From assembly GCF_014211915.1 (NCBI RefSeq), contig NZ_CP060040.1, positions 1,736,001 to 1,800,000 of the forward strand: a DNA stretch of 64,000 nt. Direction: 5' to 3'. A program made the position numbers and the translations under genes. Origin of the DNA: Burkholderia cenocepacia. GTDB taxonomy: Bacteria; Pseudomonadota; Gammaproteobacteria; Burkholderiales; Burkholderiaceae. Positions 36,377-45,600 of this stretch are shown here, one piece after another (positions within the stretch are counted from its first letter, which is position 1; each line of letters begins with the position of its first letter). Below the pieces are notes generated by a model, which saw only the letters and a list, made by a program, of their open reading frames with translations, had not been told where the DNA came from and did not search any database.

Positions 36377-37731
36377 AACGACTCGCCGCCCTGCTCGGGC
36401 TGAGCCTGCTCGCGTCGTTCGCGGCCGCCGACGGCGCGCCGAACGCCGGCCGCGTCACGCAGCGCTTCGCGCTCGACCTCGACGGCAGCGCCGCGTATTA
36501 CCAGCTCACCGTGCCGCAGCCCGTGTATGCGGCGAGCCGGCGCGACGATCTCGGCGACGTGCGTATCTTCAACGGCGCGGGCGAGCCGGTGCCGTACTCG
36601 CTCGACGCACCCGCCGCGGCCGCGCCCGCCGTGCCGCCGTCCCGCGCGCCGGTGCACTGGTTCCCGCTGCCGCCCGCGCGCGCCGAGCACGGCAACGCGC
36701 CGCTCGGCGTGACGGTCGGCCCGGACGGCGCGCTGCGCGCGGCCGTCGCGTCGCCTTCGCGCCCTGGGCGCGGCGCGGACCTCGTCGACCTGTCGCATAC
36801 CGACGGCAGCATCGACGCACTGCTCGTGCACGTGGACGACGACAGCTACCAGGGGCGCGTGGCCGTCGAAGCCAGCGACGACCTGCGCAGTTGGCGGCCG
36901 CTCGGCAGCACGCAGTTGCTGAAGGTCGGCCGCGGCAACGACATGCTGGTGCAGGAACGCATCGCGCTCGACGGCGCGGCGCCGCGCTACCTGCGACTCG
37001 ACTGGCTCGACGGCGCGCCCGCGATCGCGTCGATCGACGTCGAGACGCATCCGCGCGACGCACGCGGCACCGATACGGCGTCCGTGCCGCGCCAGTGGCG
37101 CGGCGCCGTACGGATACGCGCCGGCGCCGCGCCGGGCGAGTATCTGTTCGACACCGACGGCGCGTATCCGGTCGATCGCGTGCGCATCGACCTGCCGCAG
37201 CCGAACACCGTCGCCCGCGCGACGCTGCAAAGCCGCGCCGATGCACGGGCGCCGTGGCGCGACGTCGCTGGCGCCGTGCTGTTCCGGCTGCAGGGCAAGG
37301 GCGGCGAGCAGCGCAATCCGCCGCTCGAGTTCATCGCGAACACGGATCGCGCGTGGCGCATCGTCGTCGACATGCGCAACGGCGGGCTCGGCAGCGGCCA
37401 GCCGGCCATCGCGATCGGGTGGCATCCGGCCGCGCTGACCTTCGTCGCGCGCGGCACGCCGCCGTTTACGCTCGGCGTGGGCGACGCGTCGCTCGTGTCG
37501 TCGGCCGTGAGCCGCGACGCACTGCTGGTCGGCATGGCGCCCGAAGTGCGGCCCGCCCGCGTCGGCGCGGCGCTGCCGGCATCGGCCGTCGCGCCGGCGG
37601 CAGCCGCCGATGCGGATGCCGGGCGCCGCTACGTGCTGTGGGGCGCGCTGGTGGTGGCGGTCGGTGTGCTCGGCGCGATCGCATGGCGCGTCGCGAAAGC
37701 CGGCAGCGACACGCGCAGCCGCGACGAGTGA
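36373..37731 (+). CDS. DUF3999 envelope protein
   Basis: Protein of 452 aa. Signal peptide (RLAALLGLSLLASFAAADGA), a long beta-rich periplasmic part (FALDLDGSAAYYQLTVPQPVYAASR, DVRIFNGAGEPVPYSL), and one C-terminal membrane segment (YVLWGALVVAVGVLGAIAWR). Topology is therefore periplasmic and anchored at the C-terminus. Start overlaps the DUF2339 stop (ATGA), so the two products are likely partners. Function unknown. Confidence 0.85.
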   Translation: MKRLAALLGLSLLASFAAADGAPNAGRVTQRFALDLDGSAAYYQLTVPQPVYAASRRDDLGDVRIFNGAGEPVPYSLDAPAAAAPAVPPSRAPVHWFPLPPARAEHGNAPLGVTVGPDGALRAAVASPSRPGRGADLVDLSHTDGSIDALLVHVDDDSYQGRVAVEASDDLRSWRPLGSTQLLKVGRGNDMLVQERIALDGAAPRYLRLDWLDGAPAIASIDVETHPRDARGTDTASVPRQWRGAVRIRAGAAPGEYLFDTDGAYPVDRVRIDLPQPNTVARATLQSRADARAPWRDVAGAVLFRLQGKGGEQRNPPLEFIANTDRAWRIVVDMRNGGLGSGQPAIAIGWHPAALTFVARGTPPFTLGVGDASLVSSAVSRDALLVGMAPEVRPARVGAALPASAVAPAAAADADAGRRYVLWGALVVAVGVLGAIAWRVAKAGSDTRSRDE

Positions 37732-37902
37732 CGTCGACATGCGTTTGCGTGCCGCTTGACGCGGCGTTCACGTTCATCGAGCAGGTGCGTTCTTTGGGAC
37801 ATCGCCACGCGTGACCGCACCGATTCATCGAGTGGCTCGCCTTCCACCTTTGCGTGAAGGCCGCACGACGCGCCAGCGGCCCGAGCCGGCGTCCGTCAGC
37901 CG

Positions 37903-38691
37903 CTATCGAGCCATGAAGCGGCCGTGCTGACGCGGTCGCCACGGCGACGACCGGCAACTGGCCGCGCCAGCCGCGCGGCGCGCCGCGAAACGTCCGGCGC
38001 GACGCACGCCCGACTCGCGCCGCGCCACCGCGACGATGCGCGGCGCCCACGCCAGCATGACACGCCGCACGGCCGCCACGCGCGCGGCCAGCCGCGATAC
38101 CGGAGACACGCGGCGCACGGCATGGGCAACGGGCCGCTTGCACAGGATCGCGCTGTCGTAGCGCTTGCCGGCGAAGCGCATCACGTCGACCACCTCGAAG
38201 CCCTGCGCGCCGTAAAACGCCAGCAGGTGCGCAGCAGGATGCGGCGTATCCAGCGCGAGCAGCGCATAGCCGCGCAACGCGGCCCACTGCTCGGCGAACG
38301 ACAGCAGCAACGCGCCGATCCCGCGGCTCTGGCAAGCCGGGTCCACCGCCACCTGGCGCACGCTCGCGACGCCTTCGCGCCGGTACAGCGAGCAGGCCGA
38401 CGACGGATCGGTCGCATACAGCGTGGCCGTACCGACGACACGCCCGCCGCACACTGCGACATAGCACTCGCCCGCTTCCGCGCGGCAGCGCGTGACGTCT
38501 TCGTCCTGATCGACGCACGTGCAGTTGAGCCCCATCGCACCGAGCCGCGCGAACGCGCGGTGCAGCATCGGCGTCAGTTGTGCATAGCTGTCGATTGCCG
38601 GATCGAAACGCCGGACGATCACCCGATCGACGCACCGTGAAGGCGGCGCGGCAGGGGTGGGGTCGGCGATCGCGTTCCAGGGTATCGACAT
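37903..38691 (-). CDS. GNAT-family acetyltransferase
   Basis: Protein of 262 aa. The acetyl-CoA motif is clear: VRQVAVDPACQSRGIGALLL (pattern V-x-P-x-x-Q-x-x-G-I-G), followed by ALDTPHPAAHLLAFYGAQGF, the usual C-terminal strand and helix. An Arg/Ala-rich tail of about 60 residues after SAILCKRPV looks unstructured. ATG 38691 is chosen because GGAG lies 8 bp upstream; the ATG two codons earlier is too close to it. The substrate is not predictable. Confidence 0.8.
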   Translation of the reverse strand: MSIPWNAIADPTPAAPPSRCVDRVIVRRFDPAIDSYAQLTPMLHRAFARLGAMGLNCTCVDQDEDVTRCRAEAGECYVAVCGGRVVGTATLYATDPSSACSLYRREGVASVRQVAVDPACQSRGIGALLLSFAEQWAALRGYALLALDTPHPAAHLLAFYGAQGFEVVDVMRFAGKRYDSAILCKRPVAHAVRRVSPVSRLAARVAAVRRVMLAWAPRIVAVARRESGVRRAGRFAARRAAGAASCRSSPWRPRQHGRFMAR

Positions 38692-38983
38692 GGCCATGCT
38701 CCGTGGTGAAGATGCACGAAGTCTAGGAGCGCGCCGGTTGCCGTCGCAAGAAAAAATGTCGTAAAAATTCCGGGCTAAGACGGCGGGCGGAGGTCGCGAA
38801 TACGGTGCGTTCCGATGCTGCGTGCACGTCGTGGCGAACGCATCGAAGCACCGATCGTTGTTCGCGCAAGCAACGCGCCATGCAATGAAGTCGCGTGGTG
38901 ATGTCCACATCCGCGCGCATGCCGTTGACACGTACCGCCCCGCGCTCCAGACTCGCTGCTCCGTCACCGCCCCGCGAGCGCCC

Positions 38984-39289
38984 ATGATCACCTGCTTCCT
39001 TCGCTACGTCGTCGATCCGTACAAACTCGTCGAATTCGAAACCTACGGCAAGATGTGGATTCCGCTCGTCGAGCAGTTCGGCGGCACGCATCACGGCTAC
39101 TTCCTGCCGTCCGAAGGCGCGAGCAACATCGCGCTCGCGATGTTCTCGTTCCCGAGCCTCGCCGAATACGAACGCTACCGCGAACGCTCGAAGGACGATC
39201 CGGCCTGCCAGGCCGCGTTCCGCTACGCGGAGGAAACGCGCTGCATCGTCAGCTACGAGCGCAACTTCTTCCGGCCGGTGTTCGAGTAA
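38984..39289 (+). CDS. NIPSNAP-family protein
   Basis: Protein of 101 aa with the ferredoxin-like alpha/beta dimeric barrel of NIPSNAP proteins: ITCFLRYVVDPYKLVEFETYG, WIPLVEQFGGTHHGYFLP and SNIALAMFSFPSLAEYERYR are the conserved blocks. Such proteins are small and of unclear function, often linked to oxidative or aromatic metabolism. ATG 38984 gives the canonical N-terminus. Confidence 0.88.
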   Translation: MITCFLRYVVDPYKLVEFETYGKMWIPLVEQFGGTHHGYFLPSEGASNIALAMFSFPSLAEYERYRERSKDDPACQAAFRYAEETRCIVSYERNFFRPVFE

Positions 39290-39335
39290 CGGGCGGCGTC
39301 GCCGCGCATCGCGCCCCGTTTTCCAGCGGCGGACG

Positions 39336-39370
39336 AAAAAAAGCCCCGCCTGCATCCGCGCGGCGGGGCC
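39336..39370 (-). terminator. Intrinsic terminator on the minus strand without an obvious gene
   Basis: Read on the minus strand, GCCCCGCC ... GGCGGGGC (8-bp stem, 11-nt loop) is followed by seven T. It is a canonical terminator, yet the nearest minus-strand gene (GNAT) lies downstream, and the 310-bp gap up to 39599 holds no minus-strand protein gene I can support. It may end a small RNA or block antisense transcription. Confidence 0.75.
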
Positions 39371-39599
39371 AACCCATGTCAGTAGAGACATCATGGAGGA
39401 GACGAGCCCATCTTATCGACCGTGGCGCACCGTCTCAACCAAGCATTTCTGCTATCGATCTGCGGGGCCGCGCACACGATTGCCCCCGCCACGCGGCATA
39501 TCGATAGAACGAAAAGTCGTTTTCAGAGTGGCGACGGGGTCGTTACCATCTGGTTTTAAGCCTGTGCTTAGCCGGGCAAGCCAATCCCAGGAGCGCCCC

Positions 39600-40250
39600 T
39601 TGACTGCATTCGATCAACACCGCCGCCCGTTCGTCGTCGGCATCGGCGGGACCACCCGAGCCGCATCGTCCACCGAACGCGCGCTGTCGTTCGCACTGCG
39701 CGGCGCGCAGGCCGCCGGCGCACGCACACGCCTGTTCGACGGCCCGTTCCTGCATACGCTGCCGCACTACGCCCCCGAACACAAAACGCTGACCGACGCG
39801 CAGCGCGAGCTGATCGACGCCGTGCGCCAGGCCGACGCGATCATCATCGCGACGCCCGGCTATCACGGCGGCGTGTCCGGTCTCGTGAAGAACGCCCTCG
39901 ACACGCTCGAGGAGCTGCGCGCGGACGAACGCCCGTATCTCGACGGCCGCGCGGTCGGCCTGATCGTCACCGCGTACGGCTGGCAGGCGGCCGGCACCGT
40001 GCTGACGTCGCTGCGCTCGATCGTCCATGCGCTGCGCGGCTGGCCGACGCCGTTCGGCGCCACCGTCAACACGCTGGAAACGCGCTTCGAAAGCGCCGAC
40101 AGCTGCTCGGACCCGAAGGTCGTCGCGCAACTCGAGACGGTCGGCACGCAAGCCGCCGAATTCGCGCTCGCGTTCGCGTCGCATCGCGCGGCCTCGCACG
40201 CGGCATCGGTCGATGCGCTTGCGCCCGTACTGAAGGTCGCCAACCAGTAA
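39600..40250 (+). CDS. NAD(P)H-dependent FMN reductase-like flavoprotein
   Basis: Protein of 216 aa with a flavodoxin-like fold. FVVGIGGTTRAASSTERALS binds the FMN phosphate, and DAIIIATPGYHGGVSGLVKNALD is the second flavin loop (pattern P-x-Y-x-G-x-x-S-x-x-x-K-N). LIVTAYGWQAAGTVLTSLRS closes the flavin site. Start is TTG 39600 with AGGAG 6 bp upstream. Members reduce flavins for two-component monooxygenases or quinones; the specific partner is unknown. Confidence 0.85.
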   Translation: MTAFDQHRRPFVVGIGGTTRAASSTERALSFALRGAQAAGARTRLFDGPFLHTLPHYAPEHKTLTDAQRELIDAVRQADAIIIATPGYHGGVSGLVKNALDTLEELRADERPYLDGRAVGLIVTAYGWQAAGTVLTSLRSIVHALRGWPTPFGATVNTLETRFESADSCSDPKVVAQLETVGTQAAEFALAFASHRAASHAASVDALAPVLKVANQ

Positions 40251-40483
40251 CTCCCGCATTCCGCCGCGCGCCTCCGATCGACGAGATTCGACGGGGCGCG
40301 CGGCGCGTCTTCCAGCGCGTGGCGATATGCTGGGCGCGTCGCCTCGCCGCTCGAACATACCGTTTCCGCGTACCACCCCGATAACGATTCAGCCCGCCGC
40401 GTGATTTGCATTGGCCGAAAGATTGGTTCACGCAGCCGGCAGGTTTTCGTACGCTGAAAGTCCGAACTTTTTCCGCGCACGCC

Positions 40484-40702
40484 ATGAACCGTACGATCCG
40501 CTACAAGGGCTATGAAGTCGCTCCCGCTGCCGCCCGGTTGCCGAACGGGCTGTTCGCCGCCAACCTGACGATCGAACGCGCGAGCGGCGGCCCGTCGCCG
40601 CGCTCCGTGTCGTTCGACGCAATCGATTTCTTCTTCGAGGAAGAGCACGCCCTCGCCTACGCATCACGCTGGGGCCGCCTCTGGGTCGACACGAACGCGT
40701 GA
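40484..40702 (+). CDS. Small hypothetical protein
   Basis: Protein of 72 aa starting NRTIRYKGYEVAPAAARLPN. It has the size and mixed composition of a small soluble beta-rich protein (YKGYEV, LFAANLTIER, RSVSFDAIDFFFEEEHALAY) and no signal peptide or membrane segment. Not assigned to a characterised family. Codon use is that of neighbouring genes, which supports it being real. Confidence 0.65.
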   Translation: MNRTIRYKGYEVAPAAARLPNGLFAANLTIERASGGPSPRSVSFDAIDFFFEEEHALAYASRWGRLWVDTNA

Positions 40703-40797
40703 CGCGCGCCGGGCCGGCGTGCACATGGCCGCTCGAAAATACGCGATGACGGAAGCTGTGCAAGAATCTTTCGATCCGTAATCGCATAACAATAGCC

Positions 40798-41700
40798 ATG
40801 ACCGACACGCTGCAGGAAGAGCATGCAGCCGCAGATCACGCGATGCGCAACTGGACCTTCGAGAGGCAAGGCCCCGTCCGGATCGGTTCCGACGCGCACA
40901 AGCAGATGTTCTGTCGGATGCTGCTCGATACACACAATCCGTACAAGCCGGCCGTGATCGACTGGCCGGCGCTCCAGCCGGCCGAACTCAGACGGCTCAC
41001 GTCACTGCCGATCTGGGACATCGCCGTGCAAACCGAAGGCCGCGCGTCGATCCGCGTGGCCACCTACGCCGCGACGGTCGACGATCCGCTGCTGCGCCGC
41101 GCGCTCGAAATGGACGGCGGCGAGGAAGCCCGCCACAAGGTCGTGCTGTCGAAGCTGGTCGAGGCGTACGGCATCCGGCTCGCGCCCGAACCGGCCTACC
41201 CGGCGCCGACCGATCCCGAATGGTCGTGGATGATGACGGGCTTCAGCGAATGCATCGACAGCTTTTTCGCGTTCGGCCTGTTCCGCTCCGCGCAGCGCTC
41301 CGGCTATTTCCCGCCTGAGCTGGTCGAGACCTTCGAGCCCGTGATCCAGGAAGAAGGCCGCCACATCCTGTTCTTCGTGAACTGGTACGCGTGGTACTGG
41401 CGCACGATGCCGTGGTGGCGCCGGCCGTGGTTCTTCGCACGGGTGGCGGCCGTGTGGGTGCAACTGATCCGCGACCGCATGAGCATCGCGCGCGGCATCG
41501 ATGCCGACGGCGCCGCGCGTGACGCGAATTTCCCGGCGACCGGCACCGCCGACATCGGCGATGCGCTGAACCCGCGCGAGCTGATCGAGCTGTGTCTCGT
41601 GGAGAACGACCGGCGGATGGCCGGTTACGACAAGCGCCTGCTGCGCCCGATGTTCGTGCCGCGGATGGCGCGGTTCGCGCTGCGGTTTCTGAAGAAGTGA
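40798..41700 (+). CDS. Ferritin-like diiron protein
   Basis: Protein of 300 aa with a four-helix ferritin-like pattern: Glu in VQTEGRAS (about residue 80), E-E-x-R-H at 109-113 (EEARH), a Glu in SECIDSFF (about 152) and E-E-x-R-H at 185-189 (EEGRH). These are the ligand positions of a carboxylate-bridged diiron site. A Trp-rich hydrophobic stretch follows (WYAWYWRTMPWWRRPWFF), suggesting membrane contact. Probably an oxidase or hydroxylase-like enzyme; the substrate is unknown. Confidence 0.82.
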   Translation: MTDTLQEEHAAADHAMRNWTFERQGPVRIGSDAHKQMFCRMLLDTHNPYKPAVIDWPALQPAELRRLTSLPIWDIAVQTEGRASIRVATYAATVDDPLLRRALEMDGGEEARHKVVLSKLVEAYGIRLAPEPAYPAPTDPEWSWMMTGFSECIDSFFAFGLFRSAQRSGYFPPELVETFEPVIQEEGRHILFFVNWYAWYWRTMPWWRRPWFFARVAAVWVQLIRDRMSIARGIDADGAARDANFPATGTADIGDALNPRELIELCLVENDRRMAGYDKRLLRPMFVPRMARFALRFLKK

Positions 41701-41704
41701 AGTC

Positions 41705-41737
41705 GGGCGCTTGCCGCGGGTCAGGCGGCAAGCGCCC
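41705..41737 (+). terminator. Strong hairpin after the ferritin-like gene
   Basis: A perfect 13-bp stem (GGGCGCTTGCCGC and complement, 7-nt loop) begins 4 bp after the stop at 41700. No T run follows, but position and strength support a terminator. Confidence 0.7.
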
Positions 41738-42661
41738 GGTTCGGTCCACGCCTGAGGGCCGACTGTGGCGCGTTCGATACATTCGATCCATCCCTCTTTT
41801 TCTTCGGCACGTCGCGCCGTCGTCGGCATGACTGACAAATTGCCGCACCCCGGATCTGTCATTTCGACCGCCTCCGGCTCGACGCCGACCCGCGGTCTTT
41901 GACGGCCTGTCGGCACCCCGTGCCCCCCCGCCGCGAGCGCGTCCGCTCAGCTTCCCGCATGCGTGCCGATTCCGTACTGGCACAGATGTCCGCGCAATCA
42001 TCAATAGGACGAATCCGATAAATTGATGCGGACCGTTTCATTTTTCTCCCTGTAGCACTTTTTTACAACTTCGCAGAGCTGGGCGGCCCGGAACGCCCGT
42101 CACACGGGCGCCCGCGCCGGACACGATGCGCAAATCAGCACAATCCAACGTTCCCCGCATCAGATAAATTCAATTAATTGATAATCCATAAATAGAAAAA
42201 CAAACTCAACAAAAGAAAATTTATTAACAGGTTAACAATACGGAATATGCATTATCAACCAACGCACCAATAAACATTACAATCATGAAAGAATTGAGCT
42301 GCTCGCAAACGTTTGCTATTTCATTTGTCTTACTTTTGGAGCGGCCCGATGTGTAACCTGGCGCACAAAACCAATGTAAATTATTGATTTTTATATGAAA
42401 ACAAAGAGCGCCCAAGAAAAAATCAAACCCGACATGACACATTCTTACAGCTTTCAAATTCATTCTACCCCGGTACATCAAAACACGGCTCATTAACCAT
42501 TCTTTAACTTTCCAATCCCTTCATTTATCACTGTTTGTCAATCTCTAAAATCCACCTCCAATAAACTCCGCCCATCAATTTTGAGATTCGCGCGAGCGCA
42601 CGGAGTAATCCTCTAACAAAAGAGACCGGTGTGTGGCGTGCACATTTGGAGGTAGCAGGAC
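41738..42661 (+). other. Long AT-rich upstream region of the adhesin gene
   Basis: About 920 bp without a supported gene. From about 42020 the base composition changes sharply to AT-rich, with A/T tracts (TTAACAGGTTAACAATACGG, TTTTATATGAAAACAAAG), unlike anything else nearby except 59440-59970. Such tracts are typical targets of H-NS-like silencers. A 7-bp hairpin (42094-42110) sits at its left edge. GGAGG at 42648-42652 is the adhesin ribosome site. A minus-strand 89-codon frame at 42224-42493 has no recognisable features and is not called. Confidence 0.7.
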
Positions 42662-45600
42662 ATGAACCGCACATACCGCTCGATCTGGAACGAAGCCCTT
42701 GGCGCCTGGGTCGCGGCATCGGAAATCGATTCGGCACGGGGCAAGCCGAACAAGTCGGCCGTCGTGGTGGCAGCAGTCGCGGCCCTGGCGATCAGCCTGC
42801 CCGGCTTGGCCGAGGCCAACACGCTCAACACACAGCAGACCTGCTTCACGGGCAGCAACGGCGCGGTCGGCCGCATCAACCCGGGTGGCACGCAAAACCA
42901 GGCCGGCGATGGCTCCGGAACGTATTCGGTCGTAGCCGGGTGTAACTCCAACGGCAATGGCTGGACCGGTGTCACGGTATACGGCTCGTTCGCGCAGGCG
43001 ACCGGCAACGGCGCCGTCGCCACCGGCATGCAATCGTCGGCCGGCCTCTGGGGTGTCGCGGCCGGTCTCGAAACCACCGCCAGCGGCGCTGGCGCGACCG
43101 CACTCGGCTTCGGCTCGACGGCGAACGCACTGAACTCCGTCGCGATCGGCGGCGCGGGCGGCAACGGAACGACGCCGCTGTCGCAGGCAAACTCGACCAT
43201 CGCATCGGGCGCGGGCGCAGTAGCCATCGGCAGCAACGCAACGAAGGGCGCGCAGTCCGCTGCGTCGGACGGCATCGCGATCGGCGGGCAGTCGTCCGTC
43301 GCATCGACCGCCACGTCAGGTATTGCAGTCGGCCGCGGCGCGACCGTCAACGGTGCGTACGGCATCGCCCAAGGCGACGGCGCGGTTGCGGGCGTCGCGG
43401 GGAACACCTCGATAACGAATAACGTCGCAGTCGGGGCTGCAGCATCTTCGACAGGCGCCAATGCAATTGCACTGGGTGGCAGCGCCAAGGCATCCGGGGC
43501 CAACAGCATGGCAACCGGCTTCAACGCAAGCGCCACCGGAGCCACAAGTTACGCGGGCGGCTTCGGTGCGGTTGCGTCGAACACGGATGCAACGGCTATC
43601 GGCAATCAAGCCACTGCCAGTGGTGCGCAAGACACCGCCATCGGTGTGACGGCCATTGCGACGGGGGGGAACGGGGTCGCGCTCGGCAACAAGGCGGCCG
43701 CAACGGCCGGTAATGCAACCGCCGTTGGCGCGTCAGCCAGCGCGTCGGCCGGACAAGCATCGGCATTTGGCCTCGGCGCGAATGCAAGCGGCACGAACGC
43801 AACGGCGCTGGGTATCGGAACTGTCGCGTCGAATTTCGCGACGCTGGCTGCCGGCAATCAGTCGACCGCCGCAGGTTCCGCCGCTGTGGCACTGGGAAGT
43901 ACTTCAACAGCGGGGGCGAATTCGTCGGTTGCAATCGGCGACACCTCGAGCGTTTCGTCGACGGCCGGTTTGGGTTCGACTGCGATTGGTTACCGTTCAA
44001 CGGTCAAGTCCGGGGTCGGCGCCGTTGCGATCGGCAGTCAACAGACCGCGAGCGGTAACGGCGCGGTGGCGATCGGCGATCCGAACATTGCGAACGGCAC
44101 GGGCGCCGTGACGCTGGGTGCAAATAACATCGCCGCAGGCAATGCGGCGGGAACGACAGCCGCGAACGGTGCCGTGGCGATCGGCAACAGCAACAGTGCG
44201 ATCGGCCAGGGCTCGGTTGCGCTGGGCAATAGCAGCACGACGACGGCGGCCGGGGGCATCGCGATCGGCGATACCGCGGTATCCGGTGCGACGAATGCAC
44301 TGGCCTTCGGGGCCGGCGCCAACGCGAACGTGACGGGCTCGGTCGCGCTCGGCTCGGGTGCGACCACGACCGGTACCGCGAATACGGCGACGGGCGGCAC
44401 CGGCGCTGTCAGCAGCACGACGATCGGAAGTCAGACATTCGGTACCTATGCTGGCGCGAATTCGGCCGCGGGTGTCGTGAGCGTGGGCGCCGCGGGCTCC
44501 GAGCGCCGCATCCAGAATGTGGCGGCCGGCTTGATCAGTGCAACCAGCACGGACGCAATCAACGGTAGCCAGCTTTACGCGGTGGCTAGCACCACGACGT
44601 CGAACATCGTCAGCTTGTCGACTTCCACGTCGACGGGCCTGTCGTCGGCAAACAGCTCGGTTGCGTCGCTTTCGACCTCGACGTCGACGGGCCTGTCATC
44701 GGCCAACAGCTCGATCACCTCGCTGTCCACATCGACCTCGACCGGCATCAATTCGTTATCCACCGGCCTGAGCTCTGCTAACAGCTCGGTTACGTCGCTT
44801 TCGACTTCCTCGTCGACGGGTCTGTCGTCGGCCAACAGCTCGATCACTTCGCTGTCCACGTCGACCTCGACCGGCATCAACTCGCTGTCCACCGGCCTCA
44901 GCTCGGCTAACAGCTCGGTTGCGTCGCTTTCGACTTCCACGTCGACGGGCCTGTCGTCGGCCAACAGCTCGATCACCTCGCTGTCCACGTCGACTTCGAC
45001 CGGCATCAATTCGTTGTCCACCGGACTGAGCTCGGCTAACAGCTCGGTTGCGTCGCTTTCGACTTCCACGTCGACGGGCCTGTCATCGGCCAACAGCTCG
45101 ATCACCTCGCTGTCCACGTCGACTTCGACCGGCATCAATTCGCTGTCCACCGGCCTCAGCTCGGCTAACAGCTCGGTTGCGTCGCTTTCGACTTCCACGT
45201 CGACGGGCCTGTCATCGGCCAACAGCTCGATCACCTCGCTGTCCACGTCGACTTCGACCGGCATCAATTCGTTGTCCACCGGCCTGAGCTCGGCTAACAG
45301 CTCGGTTACGTCGCTTTCGACTTCCACGTCGACGGGCCTGTCATCGGCCAACAGCTCGATCACCTCGCTGTCCACGTCGACCTCGACCGGCATCAACTCG
45401 CTGTCCACCGGAATCAGCACGGTCTCGACGAAGACCGACAACCTCGGTAGCAGCACCGCGTCGGCACTTGGCGGCGGGTCGACGTACGACCCGACGACCG
45501 GCAAGGTCTCGGCGCCGTCGTACACCACGTACAACGCGAACGGTACGACCTCGACCGCCAACAGCGTCGGCTCGGCGATCAACAACATCAACAGCCAGGG

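Noticed and set aside
42224..42493. 89-codon minus-strand frame before the adhesin
   Set aside because: Lies in AT-rich promoter DNA, with no ribosome site and no family resemblance.
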